Below are positions 1 through 8,108 of a stretch of 64,000 bases of DNA, in pieces. The notes under the pieces are model-generated. The model was not told the DNA's origin, did no database searches, and was given only the letters and a program-made list of their open reading frames with translations. This DNA is from Lachnospiraceae bacterium GAM79 (lineage in GTDB: Bacteria; Bacillota; Clostridia; Lachnospirales; Lachnospiraceae). The translations under genes were made by a program, and so were the position numbers. The stretch spans positions 372,001-436,000 of the forward strand of contig AP018536.1 of assembly GCA_003584705.1 (NCBI GenBank). Reading direction: 5' to 3'. Position 1 is the first letter of the stretch. Each line of letters begins with the position of its first letter.

Positions 1-363
1 CATTATGGAAAGACAAAATATATTTTTGTAAAAAAAGATGATCCATCGAAACCATTTCAGTATAGCATGCTCCAAAATCGAGTCATGCAAATGATTAGGA
101 AAAATGATATTCGGGATGAGAATGGAGAACTGCTGAATTTTGGAACACATACATTCCGACATTGTTATGGGAAAAAGCTGACAGAAATGCATATCGACGA
201 CTGGATGATCGCAAGGCTTTTGGGGCATAAAACATTACAAAGTGTACATCATTATCGAAAGATTGGGAACAAGATAATGGCGGATGAAACGAGGGCAGTC
301 AGAGAGAAAATCGATATGATTTTAATGGATGTGGTAAAGGAGTGGGATGGGTATGAAATATGA
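1..363 (+). CDS. Tyrosine recombinase / TnpB-like transposase, C-terminal part
   Basis: The reading frame is open from base 1, so the gene begins upstream of the window and only about 120 codons are visible. These contain the C-terminal catalytic boxes of phage-integrase-type recombinases: HTFRH (His-x-x-Arg), LLGH, and the tyrosine nucleophile in HHYRKI. Such enzymes cut and join DNA through a 3'-phosphotyrosine link. The stop codon overlaps the next gene, a TnpC-like protein, which points to the TnpB recombinase of a Tn554-like transposon rather than a phage integrase. The N-terminal domain cannot be judged. Confidence 0.85.
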   Translation, partial: HYGKTKYIFVKKDDPSKPFQYSMLQNRVMQMIRKNDIRDENGELLNFGTHTFRHCYGKKLTEMHIDDWMIARLLGHKTLQSVHHYRKIGNKIMADETRAVREKIDMILMDVVKEWDGYEI

Positions 364-775
364 TAAGATGATAGCTGTTAACAAAGCTGAGAGTGAGCAG
401 AAAATAAAAAAGGCGATTCGGGCAATCGATGATATGAGTGCCAGAGGGATGCCGATATCTGTAACAGAATTGGTTCGTTGGACAGGTTTATCAAGAGGAT
501 TTTTTTATAAGAATATGCAAGTCCGTCAGAGACTTGAGGAAGCTGTCAAACTGCCACGGCGGATAGATGTACAGCAGCCATCTGAAGAAACAAATGTTGT
601 GGGTTATAATTTTCAGGAATTGAAGAAGGATTTTAACAGATGTCAGTCAGAGAATCAAAGGTTAAAGGTTGAAAATGAGCAGCTTCTCCAAAAGTGCAGT
701 ATACTTCAAAAAGAGGTGGACACATTGAAGAAACGGTTGGATCGAAAGGAGATTGCGTTGTTGAAAAAACTATAA
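353..775 (+). CDS. TnpC-like transposon protein (DUF6262 type), copy 1
   Basis: A 140-residue basic protein with a helix-turn-helix-like segment near residues 38-65 (ISVTELVRWTGLSRGFFYKN) followed by a C-terminal coiled coil of about 50 residues. This matches the small TnpC/DUF6262 accessory proteins of Tn554-like elements, which influence orientation and frequency of transposition. ATG 353 is preferred over ATG 347 because AAAGGAG lies 10 bases upstream and because copy 3 also begins MKYDK. It overlaps the recombinase stop by 11 bases, so translation is probably coupled. Its precise role here is inferred. Confidence 0.75.
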   Translation: MKYDKMIAVNKAESEQKIKKAIRAIDDMSARGMPISVTELVRWTGLSRGFFYKNMQVRQRLEEAVKLPRRIDVQQPSEETNVVGYNFQELKKDFNRCQSENQRLKVENEQLLQKCSILQKEVDTLKKRLDRKEIALLKKL

Positions 776-790
776 AGGTTGTGATTAAAG

Positions 791-1165
791 ATGAAAGCAA
801 ATAAAATCATCGAAATGAGCCAGGAGAAAAGTAGGCAAAAAGTAAAACTAGCAATGGAAGAAATTCAAAGAATGCGTAATGAGGGTGAAAGGATTACAGT
901 TTCCGGATTATGCAAAAGAACAGGATTATCTAACTCGTTTTTCTACAGAAATGAAAAAATCAAAGAAGAAGTACATAAAGCTGTTGATATTCAAAATCAA
1001 AGCTATAAAATGAACATAGACGAAGCGGAACTCCTTGATGAGTATAAGGAAAAGTTGTTAGCTATGAGAATTGAAATTATAAAATTGAAAGCGGAAAATC
1101 AAAAGCTGGAATCAGAGTTAGATACTTTGCGAAGGCAACAGAAAGGTGTGAGTGATGTTAAATGA
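791..1165 (+). CDS. TnpC-like transposon protein (DUF6262 type), copy 2
   Basis: A 124-residue protein with the same architecture as its neighbours: a charged N-terminal helix, the core ITVSGLCKRTGLSNSFFYRN, and a C-terminal Lys/Glu-rich coiled coil. It begins 15 bases after copy 1 and ends in a 4-base overlap (ATGA) with copy 3, so all three are read as one unit. It is clearly diverged from copies 1 and 3 at most positions outside the core, so the tandem set is not a recent duplication. Function is inferred from the Tn554 TnpC family. Confidence 0.75.
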   Translation: MKANKIIEMSQEKSRQKVKLAMEEIQRMRNEGERITVSGLCKRTGLSNSFFYRNEKIKEEVHKAVDIQNQSYKMNIDEAELLDEYKEKLLAMRIEIIKLKAENQKLESELDTLRRQQKGVSDVK

Positions 1166-1530
1166 AGTATGATAAAATCGTAGGTCTCAAGAAACAACAA
1201 GAAAAAGAGAATTTAGAAATTATTCAGAGAGAGATTGATGCGATGCTCCGAAGAAAGGAGAGGATCTCGATTACTACCTTGGCAAAATATGCAGGAGTTG
1301 ATAGAAGTTATTTTTATAGAAATTTACAGGCCAAACAAATGGTAGAAGATGCACAGTTGAAGCAGGGGGAATGTTATAATCCTAAAAAGGCAATTTTTGA
1401 TAGAGCAACTGAGGAAGTTAATAAACAGCTGAAAAGACAAATGATTTTATACAAGAGACGAATTAAAGAGCTAGAGCTGCAGATAGAATTACTAGAAGAG
1501 GAAAATCAGAGGTTGAAAGAAAATAGATAA
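1162..1530 (+). CDS. TnpC-like transposon protein (DUF6262 type), copy 3
   Basis: A 122-residue protein that starts MKYDKIVGL, carries the core ISITTLAKYAGVDRSYFYRN, and ends in a leucine/glutamate-rich coiled coil. Its ATG overlaps the stop of copy 2. It is the last gene of the mobile element and is followed 18 bases later by a strong intrinsic terminator. The three copies share the F(F/Y)Y(R/K)N signature after the turn. They may form hetero-oligomers through the coiled coils, but that is speculation. Confidence 0.75.
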   Translation: MKYDKIVGLKKQQEKENLEIIQREIDAMLRRKERISITTLAKYAGVDRSYFYRNLQAKQMVEDAQLKQGECYNPKKAIFDRATEEVNKQLKRQMILYKRRIKELELQIELLEEENQRLKENR

Positions 1531-1548
1531 TTTTACATAAAGTAAGAG

Positions 1549-1591
1549 AGCAGACTTTTGGACAAGAGGATATCCAAGAGTCTGCTTTTTT
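1549..1591 (+). terminator. Rho-independent terminator after the transposon genes
   Basis: Inverted arms AGCAGACTTTTGG and CCAAGAGTCTGCT close a stem with one mismatch region and are followed by a run of six T. It ends the recombinase/TnpC transcription unit and shields the pilus genes downstream. Confidence 0.85.
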
Positions 1592-1635
1592 ACTAAATTA
1601 AAAAGAAAAATAATTTACACATCGGAGTGATGTGA

Positions 1636-1785
1636 AAGATAAAACAAGTATTTTCAAGCATTCCGGGGCAGGTACTGGATTTTATCGTGGTACTGGTAGG
1701 GTTGGTCATTATTTTTAAAGAGAAGATCACGGAAGTTGTCAATTCCATTTTCACAAAGATTACAAATCAGACCAAAAAGATATAA
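1636..1785 (+). pseudogene. Flp-type (type IVb) pilin, 3' remnant
   Basis: Between the transposon terminator and the next gene is an open frame without a start codon context. It encodes a hydrophobic stretch (FIVVLVGLVIIFKEKI) and an amphipathic tail (VVNSIFTKIT) and ends at TAA 1783. This is the C-terminal part of the small Flp1 pilins found at this point in Lachnospiraceae tad loci. The usual leader and the Gly-Glu cleavage site are missing. An in-frame TGA at 1633 precedes it. The obvious reading is that the transposon has inserted in the pilin gene. The real junction is probably near 1680-1690, where pilin similarity begins. Confidence 0.6.
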
Positions 1786-1797
1786 GGAAAATACGTT

Positions 1798-3309
1798 ATG
1801 ACATCCGTGAAAAAGGTAACCCCGGGTGGTTATATGACGGTATATCTGGCATTGACGGTGACAGTGATTATGGCCCTGTGTCTTGCTTTGATCGAGGGCT
1901 GTCGGTATCGGGGAATCTCACTGGAAACAGAATGCGTCATGGATATCGGAATGGATAGTATCCTGGCTGAATATCATAGAGAACTGCAGAAACAGTACAA
2001 TCTGTTTGCCATAGACTGCTCTTACGGGACAGAAAGTGCTTCGACAAAGCTGACGGAGAGTCATTTGCTGGAGTATATGAACCGTAATTTTTCTCTGGAG
2101 GATGTGTTTCTCGAAAAACTGTTGTACCGGGATTTTTTTGCTGTTCAGGCAGAAGAAGCACAAGCTGTGAAAGCGGCATTTCTGACGGATGGCGAAGGAG
2201 AAGTCTTTCGGCGGGTTGCTGTCGATGCCATAGAGGATACGGTGGGAATCGGACTCTTACAGCAACTGACGGACTGGCTGCAGGTCATAGAATCCCGTGG
2301 ACTGGAGCAACAGGATATTGCTGGACAAAAACAGCAGATCGATGCACAGATTCAGGAATATGACGGGAAGGAGACCACGGAAGGAAAAACCGTTCATATA
2401 GAGAATCCTACCGCAGCCCTGGAAGAGAAAAGAAATAAAGGTCTGTTAAAGCTGGTAACAGAGGAAGACAATATCTCCTCCCGCAGGATAGAAACAGAGT
2501 CCCTATTGGAGACGCGGATGGAGCGAGGAGAAATAAACTGCGGAAATCTGGTGCCGGGGACCGCAGAAAATTATGAAGAATGGGAAGCGTTAAAACAAAA
2601 AGTTTTTTTCCATGAGTATCTGTTGCGGTATCTTGGGCGGTATGGCCAGGAGAAACAGGACAGCCCCCTATGGTATCAGACAGAATATGTCATTGTAGGC
2701 AAGGATAATGATACTGACAATCTGAAGGGAATAGTGAACCGAATATTCGTTATCAGAGAAGCTGCAAATACCATGTATCTGACCGGTAGTGAGGAAAAAC
2801 GGGCAATAGCGGAGCTATTGGGAGAGGCACTTGCAGCGGCAATGATGGTTCCGGAGATTGGAGAGTTGCTTGCGGCGACACTGATCCTGGGATGGGCTTT
2901 TGCAGAAAGTGTTTATGATGTAAAGGAACTTCTTGCCGGGGAAAAGATTCCCCTGTTAAAAACAGATGCTACCTGGCATTACGGACTTTCTTCCGCATTA
3001 CAGGGAGAATTGCCCGGGACTTCCGAAGAGGATGCCTCCGGTTCCGATTCACCGGGAATGGGATATGAAGATTATCTGAGAATATTTTTGCTGCTCTGTG
3101 AGGAAAAGTCTGTTACCTGCCGGGCTATGGACGTGGTGGAAATGGATATTCGAAATACTCCGGGAAACAGAGCATTCCGACTGGATACCTGCATTGTGGA
3201 AATTGCAATGAATGTGAAAGTAAAAAGCAAATATGGCTATTCTTTTGAGATCGAGAGACAGAAATCTTATATAGGATCTTTAGAGGCAATAGAAAATACT
3301 GGTAATTAG
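1798..3309 (+). CDS. DUF5702 domain protein of the tad pilus locus
   Basis: A 503-residue protein with one N-terminal membrane segment (about residues 11-33, preceded by a Gly-Tyr like a prepilin-type signal) and a large extracytoplasmic region rich in Glu and Gln. The N-terminal layout and position match DUF5702 proteins, which accompany Flp pilin and TadE/TadG genes in Clostridia and are thought to be part of, or to anchor, the pilus machinery. AAGGA lies 8-12 bases before ATG 1798. It sits 12 bases after the broken pilin gene, so its promoter was probably upstream of that gene and may now be lost. Confidence 0.75.
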   Translation: MTSVKKVTPGGYMTVYLALTVTVIMALCLALIEGCRYRGISLETECVMDIGMDSILAEYHRELQKQYNLFAIDCSYGTESASTKLTESHLLEYMNRNFSLEDVFLEKLLYRDFFAVQAEEAQAVKAAFLTDGEGEVFRRVAVDAIEDTVGIGLLQQLTDWLQVIESRGLEQQDIAGQKQQIDAQIQEYDGKETTEGKTVHIENPTAALEEKRNKGLLKLVTEEDNISSRRIETESLLETRMERGEINCGNLVPGTAENYEEWEALKQKVFFHEYLLRYLGRYGQEKQDSPLWYQTEYVIVGKDNDTDNLKGIVNRIFVIREAANTMYLTGSEEKRAIAELLGEALAAAMMVPEIGELLAATLILGWAFAESVYDVKELLAGEKIPLLKTDATWHYGLSSALQGELPGTSEEDASGSDSPGMGYEDYLRIFLLLCEEKSVTCRAMDVVEMDIRNTPGNRAFRLDTCIVEIAMNVKVKSKYGYSFEIERQKSYIGSLEAIENTGN

Positions 3310-3340
3310 GAAGACGAGCCGGGAAGGGAGGTGAGCAGCG

Positions 3341-4291
3341 ATGTCCTCTTTATGCAAGTACAGCTTTATAACTATTAACAAGAATGATTCAAGTCCTACT
3401 CCGACTTTAAGAAAAACTCTTAACCCATGTAACGATTTACTCCCCGTAAAATTCCTACAGACAGCAAACTTCATAAAGAGGATATCACTGCTTATACTCC
3501 CGCGAACGCCGGTGAAGGCAAGTATGACGGTGGAAACAGCACTGGTTTTGCCGTTGTTTTGCTTTTTTATGATCCATATGGGAAGCGCTATAGAAATGAT
3601 GCGTTTGCATGGAAACCTGGAAGTAGCATTGTGGGATGCCGGCAGACAGGTGGGAATCTATGGCGGAATACTGAATGCAGGAGATGCCGGAGAGAAAGAG
3701 GATAACGATGACAGGTTGGGAACAGTGGCTGTTTCCTATACCTATGTTAAAAATCAGATCTGCAATCAGCTGGGAGAAGAATATCTGGAGCAGTCGCCAT
3801 TAGAACAGGGGGCAGACAGCCTGCAATTTCTGGAGAGCAGCACAAAGAATGATATCTGTGAGATTGTAGTCACCTATGGGATCAGTCCGCTCACGGAGGT
3901 TTTGGGATTTCGAAAATTCCGTATGGCGAACCGATACTATGGTCATTTGTGGAACGGCTATGCGATTCCGGGGACTGAGAATGATGAAGAATATGTCTAT
4001 GTAACGGAAGATTCAGAAGTATATCATAGAAGCAGAGAATGTACACATCTGAGATTGTCGGTTCGACGGGTGGAAGCAGCGGAAATTCCTAAGGGTTATC
4101 ATCCCTGTGAGAAGTGTATGGTACAGAAAAAAGATGCCGCTGCCCCGGAAGAGAATGGCTACTATATTTGCTCGGAGGGTGAATGTTATCACAGAAGGCG
4201 GGACTGCCCCGGGCTTAAGAGAACCATATATTGCATTGCCAGGAAAGATGTGGACGGGTACAGAGAATGCAGTAGATGCGGAAGAATATAA
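3341..4291 (+). CDS. TadE-like pseudopilin with duplicated Cys-rich C-terminal module
   Basis: A 316-residue protein. Residues 61-85 (SMTVETALVLPLFCFF) form the TadE hydrophobic segment with its conserved glutamate at 65. The first 60 residues are a long cytoplasmic extension. After residue 225 there are two copies of a module with pattern YH-R-x-x-C ... C-x-x-C (VYHRSRECTHL...CEKC and CYHRRRDCPGL...CSRC), which look like small metal-binding ribbons. GGGAGGTGAG lies before ATG 3341, although translation could also start at the Met just before TVETALV. TadE proteins are minor pilins processed by the TadV-type peptidase encoded next. The zinc modules are unusual for the family. Confidence 0.75.
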   Translation: MSSLCKYSFITINKNDSSPTPTLRKTLNPCNDLLPVKFLQTANFIKRISLLILPRTPVKASMTVETALVLPLFCFFMIHMGSAIEMMRLHGNLEVALWDAGRQVGIYGGILNAGDAGEKEDNDDRLGTVAVSYTYVKNQICNQLGEEYLEQSPLEQGADSLQFLESSTKNDICEIVVTYGISPLTEVLGFRKFRMANRYYGHLWNGYAIPGTENDEEYVYVTEDSEVYHRSRECTHLRLSVRRVEAAEIPKGYHPCEKCMVQKKDAAAPEENGYYICSEGECYHRRRDCPGLKRTIYCIARKDVDGYRECSRCGRI

Positions 4292-4300
4292 AACGGGAGA

Positions 4301-4723
4301 ATGGTGAAGATGGAGTTGTGGGAAAATGTGATACTGACCGGCTATCTGCTATGGGGCAGCTGGTATGATATCCGGAAGAGAGCGGTTCCGGTGGGGGTAT
4401 TGTTCCTGGGCGGAGTACTGGCTGTTATGGTTATTGTCTGGAAAGGCTTTGAATGCAGCAGGCTTGTCGCACTACTTCCCGGAATTCTGCTGTTGCTTTT
4501 GTCAAAGGCAACAAAGGAAATCGGTGAGGCGGATGGTATCGTACTGGCGCTGACCGGTTTTATAAGCAGAGATAAAAATATTCTTCTTATCTTAGGCATA
4601 AGCCTTCTGTATATCTTTCTTTATGCAATGATCCTGTTTTGTAGAAAGCGGAATCGCAGCCTGCAGATCCCATATCTTCCCTTTTTACTGGCAGCATATA
4701 TAACGGCATGGATGACAGGATGA
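4301..4723 (+). CDS. Prepilin peptidase, A24 family (TadV/CpaA type)
   Basis: A 140-residue multi-spanning membrane protein with the two aspartates of type IV prepilin peptidases: Asp23 in YDIRKRAVP and Asp78 in GEADG, the latter equivalent to the GxGD signature. The short length without the N-terminal methylase domain is normal for TadV. It would cleave the leader of the Flp pilin and TadE proteins in the membrane. It starts 9 bases after the previous stop and its end overlaps the upstream region of the next TadE gene. The substrate pilin gene in this locus is truncated. Confidence 0.85.
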   Translation: MVKMELWENVILTGYLLWGSWYDIRKRAVPVGVLFLGGVLAVMVIVWKGFECSRLVALLPGILLLLLSKATKEIGEADGIVLALTGFISRDKNILLILGISLLYIFLYAMILFCRKRNRSLQIPYLPFLLAAYITAWMTG

Positions 4724-4740
4724 TTGGAGGGAGCAATCGT

Positions 4741-5229
4741 ATGCAACGAAAGAATTATAAAGCGTATTTTACCGTGGAGGCGGCAGTTCTGTATCCTATA
4801 GTGTTGGGAGTGATAGTGTTGATGACGTATTTACTGTTTTTTCAATATGATCGCTGCCTTTTGGAACAGGATATGGGAAGGGCGGCAGTGAGAAGCGGCA
4901 GTAGATGGATGCAGAAAAAAGAGGAACTGAATCGACAGCTGCAGGAGAAAGATATGTTTTTTGACACGGAGAAATATATTGCCTGGGAGAGTGAATTGCC
5001 GGTCTGGAAACTGGAAAAGAATCAGGTAACCGTGGAACAGACGGGAAGAATGCCTTATCCGTTTTCCGAAATAGCGGAAGTACCCAGGTATTGGAGCGCA
5101 AAAGCCGCATTTCAGGTGAAGAGGAACAATCCGGTGGAGATTCTGCGAAACAGTCAGAGGTATCGTGGGAAGACGGAAGAAACAACAGAGAGTGATAACA
5201 AGGAAAATACAAGTGGTGCGGTACAGTGA
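4741..5229 (+). CDS. TadE-like pseudopilin
   Basis: A 162-residue protein starting MQRKNYKAYFTVEAAVLYP. The hydrophobic helix at residues 9-32 with the glutamate of FTVEAAVLYP is the TadE signature. The remainder is a polar extracytoplasmic domain. ATG 4741 is preferred over 4708 because GGAGG lies 9-10 bases upstream and the shorter form places the signature close to the start. It lies between the peptidase and the FHA protein and is part of the same transcription unit. Likely a minor pilin. Confidence 0.75.
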   Translation: MQRKNYKAYFTVEAAVLYPIVLGVIVLMTYLLFFQYDRCLLEQDMGRAAVRSGSRWMQKKEELNRQLQEKDMFFDTEKYIAWESELPVWKLEKNQVTVEQTGRMPYPFSEIAEVPRYWSAKAAFQVKRNNPVEILRNSQRYRGKTEETTESDNKENTSGAVQ

Positions 5230-5247
5230 GAAAGGATGGAAGAATAG

Positions 5248-6387
5248 TTGCTAAATACAGAATATATCAGAAGCTTAAATGCGAATTATGAGAGACTATT
5301 ATTAGAACGGAAACCGGAGGAAAAGAAATATCAGTATTGTATGATCAGCCGGGGAGGGATCAAAGGATTGCTGCCCTGCAGTTTGAGATACATAGACGGA
5401 GAGGCCTATCTCTATTATGATATTACTTCCAGACAGAATATTGCACAGCTTTTTGAGAAGAAGCCTATTACAAGACAATGGATCATGGACTTTTTGTGGA
5501 GTATGCGCAGAGTGCGGCAGGAAATGTCCCGTTTCCTTTTGGAAGAGAGTAACATCGTGTGGTTTCCGCAACATGTCTATCAGGATCTGGAGAAGAAAGA
5601 ATTTTATTTTATATATGTCCCGTATTGCACGGAAAATACAGGATTTGATGAGCTGATGGAATACCTGGTGGAACATGTGGATTATCAGGATGAAAGCCTG
5701 GTGGAATATGTCTATAAAGCCTACGAGCAATATGAATCGGCAGGAGAGGTCTATTTGCAGGCCAAAATTTTTGAGGATGCAGAGTGCCTGAGAATCCCTG
5801 AAAAAATGGATGCCGTAGAGGAGGAAACAACTGCTGTCGTGGGACAAGATCAGGAGAAGGATGCGATAAGGGAAGAAGAGAAGGAAATGCCGGTGGGAGA
5901 AGTTACAGTAATAAAGGAAAAGAAAGGCCTGTTTAATCTGTGGGAAAACCGGAAAAAGAAAGAGAAGCAGGAACGGGATAATTATACCCGGAGTCTGCAA
6001 CTGACCATGACGGGATATGCGGTGGCGGAGGAGACCGCTTATGAGGAAGAAGATATGGGAAGGACTGTGTATATGGAGGAAAGACCGGCCCCCAGAGAGA
6101 GTACACACCGCCTGTTGTCGGAAGAAGGGAAGCTGCTTGCAACATTAGAACAACCAATCTACACGATCGGAAAAAAACGGGGAGAAACGGATCTGGTATT
6201 GAATGATCAGTCGATCAGTCGTCTGCATGCAAGGATCATAAAGGAAACAGATGGGTATTATCTTGAAGATATGAATTCCACAAACGGTACATTTAAGAAC
6301 GGATTACAACTGCAGCCTTATGAGAGGCGAAAGTTGGAAGAAGGAGATGAGATTACATTGGGTAAGATCACGGTAATCTACCGGTAG
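5248..6387 (+). CDS. DUF6382 and FHA domain protein of the tad locus
   Basis: A 379-residue soluble protein read from a TTG start at 5248 with AAAGGA 11 bases upstream; the nearby ATG 5237 runs into a stop at once. Residues 1-170 match the N-terminal DUF6382 domain found at the end of clostridial tad loci. A charged linker follows. Residues 300-379 are a forkhead-associated domain with DLVLNDQSISRLHARI and STNGTFKNG, which binds phosphothreonine peptides. This suggests that pilus assembly or secretion responds to Ser/Thr kinase signalling. It is the last gene of the tad unit in the window. Confidence 0.8.
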   Translation: MLNTEYIRSLNANYERLLLERKPEEKKYQYCMISRGGIKGLLPCSLRYIDGEAYLYYDITSRQNIAQLFEKKPITRQWIMDFLWSMRRVRQEMSRFLLEESNIVWFPQHVYQDLEKKEFYFIYVPYCTENTGFDELMEYLVEHVDYQDESLVEYVYKAYEQYESAGEVYLQAKIFEDAECLRIPEKMDAVEEETTAVVGQDQEKDAIREEEKEMPVGEVTVIKEKKGLFNLWENRKKKEKQERDNYTRSLQLTMTGYAVAEETAYEEEDMGRTVYMEERPAPRESTHRLLSEEGKLLATLEQPIYTIGKKRGETDLVLNDQSISRLHARIIKETDGYYLEDMNSTNGTFKNGLQLQPYERRKLEEGDEITLGKITVIYR

Positions 6388-6455
6388 GCAGTGTGCAGCC
6401 CCCTTTTTGTTGACGGAGTGATATAAACAGTGGTACATTTGAAATACAATACCGG

Positions 6456-7094
6456 ATGGAGAGAACATTGAGAGGAGCAATGAAGGTGAAAAGGCTTCGT
6501 AATGTACCCTGGGTAAGCGGAATGCTTGTGGTGATCAATGTAATTGTGTTCCTGATGTGTACTTTTTCGGGAAATGTGTTATATAATAAAGGCGAACTGG
6601 ATGTAGTCAGTGTATTGGCCGGTAAACAGTACGGCAGGCTTTTGTGGGCAATGTTTTTGCACGCTGGCATAGAGCATATTTTTAATAATATGGTCCTCCT
6701 GTTTTTTCTGGGGGCCATGATTGAGAAGGTGACAGGTCATGTCACGTTTCTGGTGCTTTATTTTCTGTCCGGAATCGGAGGGAATTTATGCTCACTGCTG
6801 GTAAAGCTTCTGCAGATGGATTATTCGGCATCTGTAGGTGCCAGCGGAGCCATCTTTGGACTGGACGGAGTACTGCTTGCCTGGATTTTGCTGGATCGGC
6901 AATCTATGCCGGATGTGACACCCAAACGGGTGATTCTGATGATAGCATTATCTCTGTACAGTGGTTTTACTGCACAAAATATTGACAATGCGGCACATGT
7001 GGGCGGACTGGTGACCGGATTCCTGGCGGGACTTTTGTTTTGTGCGCTCAGGAAACACAGAAGACAGAAGAAAACGAAAGAGGTGTGGACTTGA
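6456..7094 (+). CDS. Rhomboid family intramembrane serine protease
   Basis: A 212-residue polytopic membrane protein with the catalytic dyad of rhomboids: Ser130 in GASGAIFG and His181 in NAAHVGG, plus the HxxxN-type motif in FLHAGIEHIFNNM that lines the active site. It cleaves transmembrane substrates within the bilayer; the substrate is unknown. Translation may begin at ATG 6456, TTG 6468 or ATG 6480; GGAGAG and GAGGAG sequences favour the later two. Its stop overlaps the start of the flavodoxin-SCP2 gene by 4 bases, so they are co-translated. Confidence 0.85.
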   Translation: MERTLRGAMKVKRLRNVPWVSGMLVVINVIVFLMCTFSGNVLYNKGELDVVSVLAGKQYGRLLWAMFLHAGIEHIFNNMVLLFFLGAMIEKVTGHVTFLVLYFLSGIGGNLCSLLVKLLQMDYSASVGASGAIFGLDGVLLAWILLDRQSMPDVTPKRVILMIALSLYSGFTAQNIDNAAHVGGLVTGFLAGLLFCALRKHRRQKKTKEVWT

Positions 7095-8098
7095 ATATCA
7101 ACATTTACTATGGCGGACGAGGAATCATTGATGATCCTACGATCTATGTGATCAATAAGATGCAGGAAGTGCTGGAAGAGTTGCGGGTGCATGTGGAGAG
7201 ATACAATCTTTATGATGGAAAGACCAATATTACGACATTGCCACAGACGCTGAAAGAGGCAGACGGAATTATTCTGGCAACGACAGTGGAGTGGTACGGT
7301 ATCGGTGGCTATATGCAGCAGTTTCTGGATGCCTGCTGGCTGTATGGGGATAAAGAGACGATCGCTGGAATTTATATGTGTCCGGTCGTGATGTCTACCA
7401 CCTACGGAGAGAGAGAAGGCAAGCTCAGTCTTGCGGCGGCCTGGGAGATTCTGGGAGGATTGCCCTGCAGCGGCATATGCGGATATATAGAGAATACAGT
7501 AACGTTGGAGATGAACGGACAGTACGGCCAGATCATTGAGAAAAAGGCTGAGAACATGTACCGTACTATCAACCAGAAGATTGCCAGTTTCCCAGCCAGC
7601 AATAAAGTGATGCGTCAGAAAGTAACGATCCCCAAGGCAATCAACCTGACACCGCAGGAGACAGAACAGTTGTCGGAATATGTATCGGATGATACGTTTG
7701 TACAGCGACAGAAGGAAGATATTCAGGAATTGACTTCCATGTTCCGGGATATGTTGGATAACAGCGGAACGGATAATGAACAGGAATATCTGGAAGAGTT
7801 CCGAAAAGTTTTTGTACCGCAGCCTGGTTTTGAAGCAAGATATGTTATTAATATAGAAGAAAAGAAGAATCCTCTGTGGATCGCTATTGGCAGTGGCGCA
7901 CTGGAATGCGGATACGGTGAGACGGAGAAGCCGGATGTGGAGATGCAGATGAATCGTGCTGCCATGGAAGATATTGTGAACGGACGAATGACCTTCCAGA
8001 GGGCGTTTATGTCAGGCATTATGAAGCGAATGAAGGGAGATTTCCGAATTCTCAGAACACTGGATCAGATGTTTCCCTTTGAAGAAAATAATAGATAG
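7091..8098 (+). CDS. Flavodoxin-fold oxidoreductase with C-terminal SCP2-like domain
   Basis: The first 165 residues read as an NADPH-dependent FMN reductase/flavodoxin fold: a strand-loop start MNINIYYGGRG, then ADGIILATTVEWYGIGGYMQQFLD, the usual flavin-loop pattern. The last 110 residues resemble an SCP2 sterol-transfer domain (WIAIGSGALECGYG ... MTFQRAFMSG..MKGDF). Such fusions are common in Clostridia but their substrate is not known. TTG 7091 is chosen as start: GAGGTG is 7 bases upstream and the overlap TTGA with the rhomboid stop is typical of coupled genes. Confidence 0.7.
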   Translation: MNINIYYGGRGIIDDPTIYVINKMQEVLEELRVHVERYNLYDGKTNITTLPQTLKEADGIILATTVEWYGIGGYMQQFLDACWLYGDKETIAGIYMCPVVMSTTYGEREGKLSLAAAWEILGGLPCSGICGYIENTVTLEMNGQYGQIIEKKAENMYRTINQKIASFPASNKVMRQKVTIPKAINLTPQETEQLSEYVSDDTFVQRQKEDIQELTSMFRDMLDNSGTDNEQEYLEEFRKVFVPQPGFEARYVINIEEKKNPLWIAIGSGALECGYGETEKPDVEMQMNRAAMEDIVNGRMTFQRAFMSGIMKRMKGDFRILRTLDQMFPFEENNR

Positions 8099-8108
8099 GA
8101 GCAAAACG

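Larger units (their letters stand above)
1..1685 (+). mobile_element. Right end of a Tn554-like transposon (partial)
   Basis: The left edge of the window is inside an element made of a tyrosine recombinase followed by three TnpC-like genes, the gene order of the Tn554 family (tnpA-tnpB-tnpC). All genes read rightward and overlap or nearly touch. The element seems to end between the terminator at 1549-1591 and about 1685, because from there the sequence matches the C-terminal half of an Flp-type pilin whose start is missing. No target duplication or terminal inverted repeat was found, as expected for Tn554-type elements. The exact right end is inferred, not seen. Confidence 0.7.

Noticed and set aside
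4107-4307. Second plus-strand frame overlapping the end of the Cys-rich TadE gene
   Set aside because: It is an alternative frame of the same DNA without a ribosome site; the TadE frame has the coherent duplicated Cys motifs.
5302-6108. Minus-strand frame of 268 codons opposite the FHA gene
   Set aside because: The product is a Phe/Leu/His-rich shadow of a Glu/Lys-rich gene; no start site or family likeness.
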